From: Bigelowiella natans CCMP2755
Lineage: Eukaryota; Cercozoa; Chlorarachniophyceae
Direction of reading: 5' to 3'
Length of the DNA stretch: 52,022 bases
NCBI GenBank assembly: GCA_000320545.1
Contig: ADNK01001551.1
Span: forward strand, 1 to 52,022
Shown here in pieces: positions 24,670 to 35,243 of the stretch; position 1 is the stretch's first letter; each line of letters starts with the position of its first letter. Under the pieces are notes generated by a model. That model did not search any database. It was not told where the DNA came from and saw only the letters and a list, made by a program, of their open reading frames with translations. The translations under genes and the position numbers were made by a program.

Positions 24670-26339
24670 GATGTAAGTTGCACAGCACTCCAGGAAATGA
24701 AATAGGTTATGAACCAAATATATCGCGTCTTCTTTTAGCGACAATGAAATTATGATGACGCTGCTTATTATTGTAATAAAAAGAAATGTCGTGAATTCTA
24801 ACAAAGCGACAGGTATCTATAGCTGTCGCATCTTTTCACAACTTCTCGTACGTTCTTGCTTTCTGCCTTCGAGTAGATCAAATATAATCGTTAACTTGTT
24901 TTTGAAAATAAGAGATTAACGGAGACGACCTCCCAACTGCCAAATCCCCGGCTATTTTCACATTTTAGATGATCTTGCCGAAAGCCCACCGGAATATCCT
25001 CGATTGTGCACTAAATTCTCGGTTGATTTATCAACAGTGTGGGTCATTTTGGTTTATTGCCCATAGAATTTTTGGCCATTGTGTAGGTTCCAGAGATACA
25101 AAACGACGAGTCAAGACCCCTCAAATATCTGCGCAGAAGACAGTAGTAGTTTCCAGGGTTAAATTTGTCCGAATAATCATGTTTTACGACATTGATATGG
25201 CTGAAAAATTACAGGATTCGGGAATCCCAGATAAAATCCCGGTCTAATTTGAGATGTAGGGTACCTCCATCAGTTTGTCTGTTTGATTCTCTTACAAATG
25301 CAGACTCAGCCCCGCGAGAAATGCCTCACGCCGCCCCCGTGTAGCCGTTTAACAAATCGCCCAGTCAGTTTGTAGTTTACCCAACATAATCGTATAATTA
25401 AAATAAATTATCACTTAGATGATGTCGTAAATATAAATTACCATTGGTATATATATATCAACTTCTTAATACCGGGATTTGATAAAAATTTCCAAATATT
25501 TTTATGTATTTTATTCCTGAATAATTACTAATTGATCTTACATTTTCCTGTAAACTGTAATATTTAAGACAGAAAACACAATTTTTGCAATGCATTTCTT
25601 ATATCTAAGATTGTTTCCGGGTCAACGATGTAGCCTTTCAATCTGGAAATATTTGTAGCTCATTCCAACAGCTATCTTCTTTATATGGCGCGAATATAGT
25701 TTATTTTATCATTATGCTACCACCTAATGTTGTCGTACCTATAAAATACAATCGGTTTTTCATTTTTTGCCATTTCAAATAAGGCGTCGAGATCAGGCTT
25801 AAAAAGCTACACAGTTAGACACTAAGTCCACTAAGTCCCACTCCCTCTCGAAAAGTAGGATCAAGGGCTCGCATACAAAGCGCGGCAAGAGGAACCGGGG
25901 AAACATCCCACCTCCTATTTAGAAGAATGCGGCGGGGGTTCCACTTATGGAGGGGAAGCTCTACCCGCGGATCCCTTTTAACGAGCTTGGCCCTCTTCAT
26001 GGGGATCATCGCAGTCGTAATGATCAATCTGCAGCTTAGGAACCACTATGGAACTACATTCGGGGTATAATCTGGGGTTTTATTTCGAGGGGAAGATATA
26101 GTTATACATTTGTCCCCGTTATGTGTATCTTTTAGACACGAACGCCCTTCTCTAAGCGTATGTATGCGTGTAAGATGAACTGTCTTCATTTGCATGTGTT
26201 GTCGTACAGTATATCCATGGTTAGTGGGGAAATCCAATCCGATGAACCAGGCATTGATAAAAACATTTTTTAATTCAGAATCATATCCTCCAGAGTCATA
26301 CAACATTGAGGGAGAGAGTTGGTAAGTAAAGTCCTTAAA
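24670..26339. other. Divergent region with uncertain exons
   Basis: The region lies between two divergent gene starts (24669 minus, 26340 plus) and is AT-rich at 25370-25780. A plus-strand frame at about 25830-26050 contains SLLTSLALFMGIIAVVMIN, a membrane-like segment. Another at about 26210-26321 reads YPWLVGKSNPMNQALIKTFF and runs to a GTAAGT donor. These could be 5' exons of the following gene or a small separate membrane protein, but their phases do not join to the neighbours as I read them. No repeats of note. Confidence 0.4.
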
Positions 26340-29300
26340 ATGTCCTCTTCAAAGAAAGGAAGCAAAAAGTCCTCATTCGTTTATTATTTAGGCGAACTCC
26401 AGTACCGAGAAGCTCGTTTGCGACGCGAACGTTTATGTAGCAAGCGGTAAGATCATTATATTTCATCGAAAGGGAGAATATTATCATATTTAGATATCTG
26501 TATCACAGCGGGGTTGGCTCTTCCACCTTGGAAACGTACGTTCGAAACGCTCCATCGAAATCTGGTATCGCCAAACACAAGACACGATCGATCATGACCT
26601 CATGCGGTTAGCTTGATAGCATGCAAGGCAAACTGGAAGTCCCCCACATTGCATTTCGATCTTAAGATGTTGGGGAAACGAGAGAGAAATAGGGAGTTGG
26701 GATGATGGGGAGGGGCTAGAGAAGCGGATCCGCTACAAAGTGTTATGAATGTCTTTTTGACCCAATTTTTGAATCATCATTGTGATGCCAGTACCCATTA
26801 AAGACATTGGTCAAGATGAGCAAATGCGTACAGTGCTCTCCGGTTGTGAAGCAATAGCACCGAAACAGCCGGCGGTTAATGTGACGGACTATTTAGCGCT
26901 TAAAAAGCGATGCGAAGAGTTGGAGAGGGTAATTAAAGTACCATAAACATCAGAATTGAAATACGTGGTAATATGGGCGACGTTTGGACTTCATATATCA
27001 CTGTTCTGAAATGTGGACGAAGTAAAGTGTAACAACTGCATCTTTTGTCAACAGGCGCTTGTAGTGGGGAAACGGGATATGAGGGTGCTCATCCAAGATC
27101 AGCTCGACTCTGACGCTTTCGAACACATAAGATGTGGCTACCGAAGCCCAAATCATCTCGCACACACGCAAAACTTTGCAGATTTCATAAAGCCGCACGT
27201 GCGAACAAGAAATGGACTTTCGGAAGAGGTCTCATCTCCTAGCATGATGAAGGGGATTATGGAATCAAATCCTCCAAGTCTCCCCCCCCATGAATCTAAG
27301 CAGGACGACGATTTCTGCGAAGGTACTCTTCGTTAATATACAGCCGCATTAGATGACATACAGCATCACCCATATATTACCACAGCGACTTTTATTACTT
27401 ACAAACATCCTATTACGCATTTGGCCTTCACATATCCTATATACGTTGCTTTGGAAGTTCCAACTCCCAATAGAAGTGCTGTACGTTTTCGAGTCGTTCT
27501 CCCACTCCTTTCCTCCTTCTTTCCGTTCTGTTATCTGACCTTTTTGTATTTCCCCAACTTTCCTCCCTAAGACGATGAGTCGGATTGCAATACTGAGCAA
27601 TTCTCCAAGGAGCAGACCCACAAAGACGATTTAGGGGTTATCCCTGTGAAGAAGCTCTACAAATACGTCGGTCCTGAGGGCAAACGTGTTCCTGAAAGCT
27701 GCGGAAGGTACTTAAGTTATACCTAGAGTCCTAGAGTACACGTATCACACGACGACAGCAACTTCACGATAATAGTCATTATCATCTAGAATCTTGCGAG
27801 TGCAGAGCAAAAGCCTTCATTACTAGTTGCTAGAGCGATCTGCTGATACTAGTGTTTCTTCATTCATGAGACTGCTGTATTGTTCGTTTCCAGTCATAGT
27901 ATTCCTGCTGCTGTATTGTTCGTTTCCAGTCATAGTATTCCTGCTACCAATATTTTGTATTGTATCGCAACTTTCTAACTCCTCCCCTGTGGGGTTGCCA
28001 CTCACAGAACCCCGTTCCCGTACGCGGAGCTCTACATGAAAGAGGGAGAGTCCGAGCCTGCCGATAGATTGAAGGTGCGGTAATGGTAGCTGTAGAACCG
28101 GCCGTGTATGCCAATGCAGGAGAAGGGGGAGGGGGGGGGGAGGGAGACAGGTAGTTAGGCTACATATGCTTGCGAGGGCAAACGAGAGATGATTCGCCAA
28201 ATTTGATCAGAATGGCTGTGGGGAACATGCATCCGATGACGGCAAGATGGCGTCAAAGCCCGCACCGATAAAAAGAGTTCGAAACTACATGAAGAAGGAG
28301 AAATCATCTCCGGGCAAACGCCTGAGGCCATCCGTTTCAGCATCGTCCACTTCCCAAGACGCTCTCGAAGAGCGCTCGGAGTTCGAACGGTAGTAGTAGT
28401 AGTAGTAGTAGTAGTATATGAGAGGAGGAAGGAGCGGGATACTACAGTAACAGAGTTCTAAACGGTGTTCTCTTATTCATATTCTTGTTCTTTGTGTATT
28501 CGTTAGTTTGGAGCAAAACCCCGTGCCTAGCCCCCTTGCTCAAAGTCATGGAGCAAGCGCTGAGTTGGCCTCTTCTTTCTACGGAAGCCCGAATCTAGCA
28601 GCAGCAGCCGCCGCGGCCCCTCAGGTGGCTTCGATGATGGAGGCGGCGAACAAGCAGACCCCGAGCGCAGGACACACGCCATTCCCGCGGAAGTTCCCGA
28701 GGTCTTCCTCCTTCGCGCATCATGAAATCAGAAATTCGAGGCCAGGAGCTGCAGTCTTGTCAAAGGTAGCGGGAGCGTTCCAGCAGCAGCAGCAGCAGAG
28801 GCAATCGGCATTAACAATTGAGCCTATGATAGAGGAAGCAGGGAAGCAGCAGCAATTGCAACAGTCCTCTCCCAGTGCAGGCCACACGCCCTTCCCTAGC
28901 AAACACCGCGCAAGACCCGCGATCCATAGGGGTCCGGCCATCCCCGATTTCCCACCTCCTGGGTCTTCAGGGGCGGAATTGAATACAATGGCAGCAGCGC
29001 TGTCGCAAGCAAGTAGGACAGGCCTAGCGGTTCAGCATTCGTTATCGTCGTTGTCGCCATCTTCATCATTAGCAAACGGCCACCACCACCGCCAACCGAG
29101 CGATACTCACTTCAATCCGAACTCTAGAGGGCATCATCTGTACGGAATGGAGGGAATGGACTCGCCCCTCCAGCATCACCATCACCACCAACAACAGCAA
29201 CAGCAACTAACACCACAGCCTCAATCCCAGTCGTACACCCCACAGAATGAGGAAATGGAGACTGGCCAGAAAGCTGATGGAGGTGCTTCTACATCATTAT

Positions 29301-29605
29301 CCTTGCCGATGTTCGATTTCATCAAGGGGGATGATGCTGTTGGGGCCGTCTACTCTAAGCAGCACCTTGGCGATGCTATGATCGAAGAAAAACCTCGAAG
29401 GAAGACAGACACGAACTTTCTGGACAAAATAAATCAAAAAGCCTGGGAAAGTGCACAGCCAGCAAGGAACCTGCTAGATAAGATATCGTTCCGAATAGGA
29501 GACTTCTGCGAGAGCTTCAAGCGTAGAAGGCGTCCTGAGTACAGGCGAGACCGGCCTTCTATGCCGCACTGCCTGAGACCTCTTCGCACGTCATTTCAGC
29601 GGTGA
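26340..29605 (+). CDS. Eight-exon gene, unknown function
   Basis: Exons 26340-26446, 26494-26606, 26792-26928, 27055-27322, 27572-27707, 28008-28074, 28211-28389 and 28507-29605 join in frame to give 701 residues ending at TGA. All borders are GT-AG. The N-terminus is Lys/Ser-rich (MSSSKKGSKKSSFVYYLGEL). The middle is charged, with SFSKEQ/KKLYKYVG-type segments. The large last exon is low-complexity, with Ala, Gln and His runs, two copies of SAGHTPFPRK/SAGHTPFPSK and a basic C-terminus (KRRRRPEYRRDRPS). No catalytic motif, membrane span or known domain is visible. Poly-Q and poly-H suggest a disordered nuclear or scaffold protein, but that is inference. An upstream first exon cannot be excluded. 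Confidence 0.75.
28390..28416 (+). repeat. (GTA)n tract overlapping a splice donor
   Basis: Exon 7 of the preceding gene ends at 28389, and the intron starts directly with a GTAGTAGTA run of about nine units, so several tandem GT donors are available three bases apart. Confidence 0.8.
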
Positions 29606-30660
29606 AGAGTTAATCGGAGATACTGATGTTCTCCCGCTTGTCATTCGATGGCATACCGTATCAAGTGTACGGAAACGGTATGGCGGTACTTTTACGCCAA
29701 GGCCGATCGATGGCAATATTATCATTTCAATGTTATATAGTATAGAATAGTCTAGTTCCCAGCTGATCATCAATTTCCCCTCGCATGGCAAGCCAATCTA
29801 CAGCGTTATTGCAGACGGTCGACAGCGCATATTCATACTGTCGCTGTCGAAAAGTGTACTAACGAAATAACAAATTTATTTATGAGATTTTGAATGTAAT
29901 ATAATACGTTATGCGTTATCAAAGGGGTCGATCTCACAATCATGATTAACTCTGTTCTGTTGTCTATCATAATTAGAAAGAATTGCGTCATGTGTTCTTA
30001 GACAGTTTTGAGTGCTGAATGCATGGTCGATCACAATTCTCCGTGCTCACGCATCACTATTAGACTGAACTAACAAATTGTCTAGACGTAGATGGTGCAT
30101 GCGAAAGTGATCTGACAATGTCGATGTAGTCTAGTAGTGCAACTCGCAGTGTCTACTAGCACAGCTCTAGCTAGCTAGAGCTAGCTTGGCTAGCTAGCTA
30201 GACTCGTAGGACTAGTCTAGTAGTAGTAGAGAGTGCATGCCGCCCATTAAATTCGTCTAGTCATGCCCCTGCATGCAAGCTGTGTAGCTGTGCATCTCCT
30301 GGAGCTAACACTACATGCATGCTAGCTAGCTAGCATGCCTAGATGCGTGTGCGCGAGGTGAGCATCACATCTAGACAAGCATGTCATTTGCACTCTCTAG
30401 CACAATTAGCCAGCTAGCTAGGTAGCTAGCTCTGTCCATTGATGGATGTCCGTACATGCTACTAACTCCAGCGAGCATGAGCTCTGTTAGTCTGGAGCTA
30501 GCATCGCCGTGCATTTACAATAAAAGATTCACCGCTATGCACTAGTCTAACTAGTGAAACAACTGAATCTACACGTGTCATCGCTCTAAATCTAGACACT
30601 AGGACACATTCAAGCCATCTGTTGCGCTAGACATGGACGCTGTAACATCCACCTAAACTA
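29606..30660. repeat. Intergenic AT-rich DNA and CTAG spacer block 4
   Basis: From 29606 to about 30000 there is plain AT-rich intergenic sequence with no gene. From about 30000 to 30640 the CTAG/GCATGC texture returns strongly, with GCTAGCTAGCTAG runs at about 30170-30210 and 30319-30336. No open frame with protein character is present. Confidence 0.75.
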
Positions 30661-31339
30661 GTAAATATCGATGGTTTCATAATCTTGTGCGAGAGAAAGA
30701 TGATAGTATATGTTTACATGCCTTTACAACCAAAGCGTACTGTAGTTTTGGTGTGATTTTTGTTCTAGACGATGAAGATAAGTCATTGGGTGTATCGAAG
30801 TGTAATCCTGAAGGGTTTGTTGGCTACTTATCTAGTGTATGCTCTTTCATCTAAGTAGTTGGTCTAGAGTTTATCTAAACTGGAGTTATCTTATGTTCCC
30901 ATTCTTGAATTTGTTCCTCCAATGCAAATTCGTAGTATTGTTCTGCTGTAAGCAACTCTGTCGAAAGGCATTCAAACCACAGGTGAAGAATGTAGAATGC
31001 GACCATCTGAAAAATAATGAATCCAACGCATTAGGTACGTTGCCTTTCCATTATTCCAAATAACATTTGCACAAAGAGATAAAACTAATGAACAATTGTA
31101 TTAAATTACCCCGGCTGTCATCACTACCATTACAAGGTACCTATTTATTGTGTCATATTTGGATAGTTGGTAGTAAAATTATGAAAATAAAAAGTATACA
31201 TACAAACCATTCGACATTTGAAAGCTTGAAATCTTGCAATGTGAAGTACCTATTTTATAGAATATTTGAATTTAACAAAATAGTATCGTAGATTGAACTT
31301 AGTTGCTTACAAAAAAATGAAATTTGACATGAAGAAGAG
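30661..31339. other. AT-rich stretch, possible exons, unassigned
   Basis: Short frames occur on both strands (for example 30839-31063 plus), but none carries a recognisable motif or clean splice borders. It may contain the 3' exons of the minus-strand gene next to it. I see no repeats or RNA genes. Confidence 0.4.
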
Positions 31340-32238
31340 TGAGATCCAGAACAGTGCACCGAATAGACGATAACGAAATCGATAGGCTGAATCTAATTTC
31401 TCTTGCTCCTGCATTGTGTGAATCCGTAAATCTTCAAGTAGAGGTTCCGGTAGCATTGTGGCATCTCTATCGATTTTCATCCCGGGTGAATCCCTTTGAG
31501 GAGGATCATCTGGCGAATCTAAAGGGGGGGGGTTAGCGCCAGGATAAGCTGAGATCAGAGCTTCGCATACCTTCCATTAACAATGGTGATTCCGGTAAAC
31601 CATTAAAGCTTTGACCTCCAACTGTCGATCTTCCCACTGACGATTTCCTTTCACGCACTGCTGAACCCCTATAACACACCACCCTCAGAGCGTGCATTTT
31701 CTCTTGGATTCATATCTTTATATCCAAACCCTCTCTGAATATCCTCCGGCTCGGTTATGTTCACATGCAACTGTGGGCCTGGGGGACCATTCCTCCTATC
31801 CCCCATAGTTAAATCTTCCCTTTTGTAAATACCAGAGATCTTAAGGAACCTAGGACGACTAATTCAAACGACACATTAAAATCGAAATTTTCACCAAAAG
31901 TCGCGGGGGATTGAGTGCTCAATCGCTCGGAAATTCGTCAACGTCCTGAGCGAAGAGTTGGATCTAATGGATCCAATGCAGGAGATTTTATCCGTAGATT
32001 GAGCGATATTAGCTTGACGCAGGTACACAATCCACATTGAATACGTCCGGACTACTGTTTGCATTGAGGTAAAATGGCCTCGAACTCTCGCCATTCTCGC
32101 GAAGGTTTTGTGCTGCTTGGAGAAATGAGAGTCGCAATCTTTGAAGGAGGTTTTGTCCAAATTTTCTTTGTCGTAGACAATGAATTCACTGTAATAATGC
32201 AAAGCAAACCCTGCTATTCGCAGCACCATTTTTGTCAA
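31340..32238 (-). CDS. Unrecognised split gene
   Basis: The minus-strand frame opens with MTKMVLRIAGFALHYYSEF at 32238. Further exons include one with MGDRRNGPPGPQLHVNIT and EPEDIQRGFGYKDMNPREN (about 31680-31815), one with VRERKSSVGRSTVGGQSFN (about 31570-31660), and one reading SPDDPPQRDSPGMKIDRD then LLEDLRIHTMQEQEKL (about 31365-31550) up to a GTGCAC donor. The product looks mostly disordered and Pro/Ser/Arg-rich. No domain is recognised, and the 3' end is not located. Exon joints are provisional. Confidence 0.45.
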
Positions 32239-32289
32239 ATTTATGTCTTAAATGACAAAAATAGATCGTGATCGAGGCTCGGCGCTAAA
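32239..32289. promoter_or_regulatory. Compact divergent start region
   Basis: Only about 51 bases separate the putative ATG of the minus-strand gene at 32238 from the ATG of the MO25 gene at 32290. If both starts are right, 5' untranslated regions overlap or are very short, implying a shared bidirectional promoter. Confidence 0.4.
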
Positions 32290-34388
32290 ATGGCTTTCCA
32301 ACCGGCTCAGCTGCTGAAGAAAATTCTCCTTGCAATCGATGATGTGGAGAAGGGATTGGTTTGAATGCATCTTTTTCATTGTTAGGAACTAGTTATAATT
32401 AGTGATTAGGCTGGTTATGGATCCTAGAGATATGCTCAACACAATTAATTGTGTTCCAGCTTCTAACATGACAACATGATAGTTGTTGTGTTGCAGGGCA
32501 AGATGGATTCGAAACAACGTGCGATTAAGAGCAAGGACTTAGAAGATGCTATGCGAAACATTGTAATATTAATTGAAAATGCAGAAAAGGTAATCTACCT
32601 TTAAGAATTCATCTATTTTGTTCCTGATATTCTGATATTCTTGCAGGCACAAGAGGATGTTACAGAATTTCTGGAAGAATTGATGAAGCTCAATATTCTC
32701 AAAAGTATATAAAATGTTGCTCTGGATTAGGAATGAGCTATAATTACTTGTTCTGTATAAATCTAGGCCTAATCTTCCATCTACATTACTTCACCAAAGA
32801 GGTAATATTTTGTGTACTGTGATGTCAAAATATTCACACAAGTGGAAGTAATTGACAAATGTATCTCTATAACCCTGTATATACTTACAGGGAAAGCAAG
32901 ATGTTCGAGGTCTGTGGCTAAAATCTATTAGAAACCGCAAAGCTAGGAAGACGCTTTGGACACATATACGTGAGAATCCAGAAATTCTGATTTTGCTCGT
33001 AAGAGGGTACTTATCCTTCTGTATTTTCTTTTGAGTGTTACCAACTTTATTATCACGCACGGTTTCAGGGCATCAGTAAAGTGCTACGATAGTGGAGAGA
33101 TCTTTCGAGCTTGTCTCACTAATAGCTTGGCTGTTCACTACTTAGTCCTCAACAGTCCATTGGTCAAAATTACTTATTCAAGTTGCTCTTTACTCTTTCT
33201 TTCTTTCTCGCTCTATTTTTCTCTCTCATTCTGTATCGATCTCCCTCTCTATCTCTCTCCCTCTTGCCTCTTTCCCTCTTCCATATTTCTCTCTCTTTCT
33301 CTCTTGTATTTTGCTTGGCCATGTTCTGGTTGACATATGCAAAATTATTTTCAACTTGGTCATCATAGGTGTGGCAATACTTCAAATTCGTTGCACAAGA
33401 AGATTTCGAATTGAGTTCCGACGCATTCAAATCATTCAAAGTATTCTGTAGTCATACTAAGTTGTTGTGTTTCATTCACTCAAACATAGTGACATTTTTG
33501 AGCAGACTATTGTGTCCCGGAGAAAGGCTGACAAGGAAAAAAGAGGAATTACAAAATTCTTGAAAGATAATTTTGATAAGGTGATACTTTGTTCAAATAT
33601 CATATTTCTTGGATATTTAGATGTGTATTATCCTTTTAGTTCTTCAAAAACTTCTGTGATCTACTTATGAGCGACGTTTTCCATGTTAAATTACAAGCTT
33701 TAAAGGTTAGGTATAGTTGAAAATATTTTCCCACATATGTTACATTTCGCTATAATATAATGTTCCTAAACAGCTTCTTTCCGAGATATTGCAAAAAAGA
33801 GAAAACTTTTCCGTGATGGTGAAATTTATAAGGTCTCATTTTCTAAATAGCAATATTCAAAATTTGATACTATATCATCTTCCTCTCTTGACACGTGATA
33901 AATAGCTATCCATCCCATTTGCATCTTATGATCGACAATCTTTGCGCCGATGATTCTCGGGAAAAGGGAATGAAATTCCAGGCTTTTCATGTATTTAAGG
34001 TATTACTAATGTGCCTTATGATTTGTGCTGGAATAAACAATCTTTGTTCTTTCAGTTTTTCGTAGCCAACCCAAAGAAGGGGAAAACCATTCTAAATGTG
34101 AGTCCACAGAAGATATCATAATAACAATTTTCATTATTCTATATTCTTTGGCTAACAGCTACCAAATCCCTCCAAATTGAATTAGGTGCTACGCGCAAGA
34201 CGTACTGAGATCCTAAAAACTCTAATCGAAATGAAACGAACCGAAGAACAGAGTACGTTAAACTTAACGAACATTAGATTGGTGGTGTTATTATCTCCTA
34301 CCTAATGAGCTCGCTATAATACCTAGGTGAAATTGAATATGGAAGGGAGCTGCCTCTTTTAATTGACAGGATTAGGGAGTTAGAATAG
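32290..34388 (+). CDS. MO25/CAB39 scaffold protein
   Basis: Fourteen exons join in phase: 32290-32358, 32497-32589, 32647-32704, 32767-32801, 32891-33006, 33069-33162, 33369-33440, 33506-33580, 33640-33705, 33774-33832, 33906-33999, 34056-34097, 34186-34252 and 34327-34388 (TAG). The product is 333 residues, against about 340 for animal MO25. It follows the family end to end: EGKQDVRGLWLKSIRNRK, GEIFRACLTNSLAVHYLVL, FKFVAQEDFELSSDAFKSFK, MIDNLCADDSREKGMKFQAF, then HVFKVFVANPKKGKTILN, the most conserved MO25 segment. MO25 is an Armadillo/HEAT-like helical scaffold that activates STE20/GCK kinases (with STRAD-LKB1 in animals) and works in cell polarity and cytokinesis. Introns are about 56-206 bases; the 33163-33368 intron has a CT-rich tract. 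No defect is visible. Confidence 0.93.
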
Positions 34389-34499
34389 TTAGGATAGATC
34401 CATACAATGTCACTGTAACAAAATAACTTGTGAGGCATGGACAAAGTAGTGAAAAGAGTGGAACTCTTTAATCTGGTAATTAGCATCAATCCAACTTCG

Positions 34500-35225
34500 C
34501 GCACAATCTAGACCACGCAATGGCAGCGGTCACACAACTCTCTTGCCATCAAAGCAAAAGATCAGATTGATCTCTAGATCTTCAGGTTTCGATGATTTAA
34601 TCATGCGTCTAGGCATGCTGGCATGCCCATGTGTAGTTTGCGGCAACAACCCGAAAGTCTTTTCGACACGATTAACTTGCGCCACATCTAGATGTGTGCG
34701 TGATTAGATGCATCTAGCTAGAATAGTACACTTGGATGTACGCGAAAGCAAGATTTTTCTCATCACTCTCCATGCGTTGCCTGCTAGCCTGGTGTCTCAT
34801 AGTCCAGTGTGCGTACACTAATTGGCGATTGCTACTTGCTGATGACTAAAGTCTAGACGTGTCAAGCTAGCTAGCTAGCAAGGTCTAGCTAGCTAGATAG
34901 CAGATGTGTCGTGTAGCTAGCTAGCTAGGTGTAGAGGTAGTCGCTACTTGTGGACTCATCGGGCGCATCTTCAAATTCCGAACTAGCTACACTAGCTCTA
35001 GAGCTAGCTGAGTCGCTAGCATGATGAGCTAGATCAGATGTCTCTAGCTAGCTAGCTAGGTCTAGTTGGCTAGATGTTCACTCAAAACCTACTAGCCTCT
35101 AGCCTTGCAGTCTAGCAGTGCTAGCTAGCTAGAGTGTCGCAGTGTGAAGTTTACAACTTTTGTAAAAACCAATTCTTCTTAGCTATTTTTCAACAATTTT
35201 TTGATCGTGTTAGCTTGCATAAATC
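34500..35225. repeat. CTAG/GCATGC-rich spacer block 5
   Basis: About 700 bases are rich in GCTAGCTAGCTAG (34868-34880, 34915-34930, 35045-35060, 35122-35133) plus TCTAGA words. The block separates the 3' end of the MO25 gene from the convergent membrane-protein gene. Confidence 0.82.
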
Positions 35226-35243
35226 GCACTAGCACAGCGCAGT

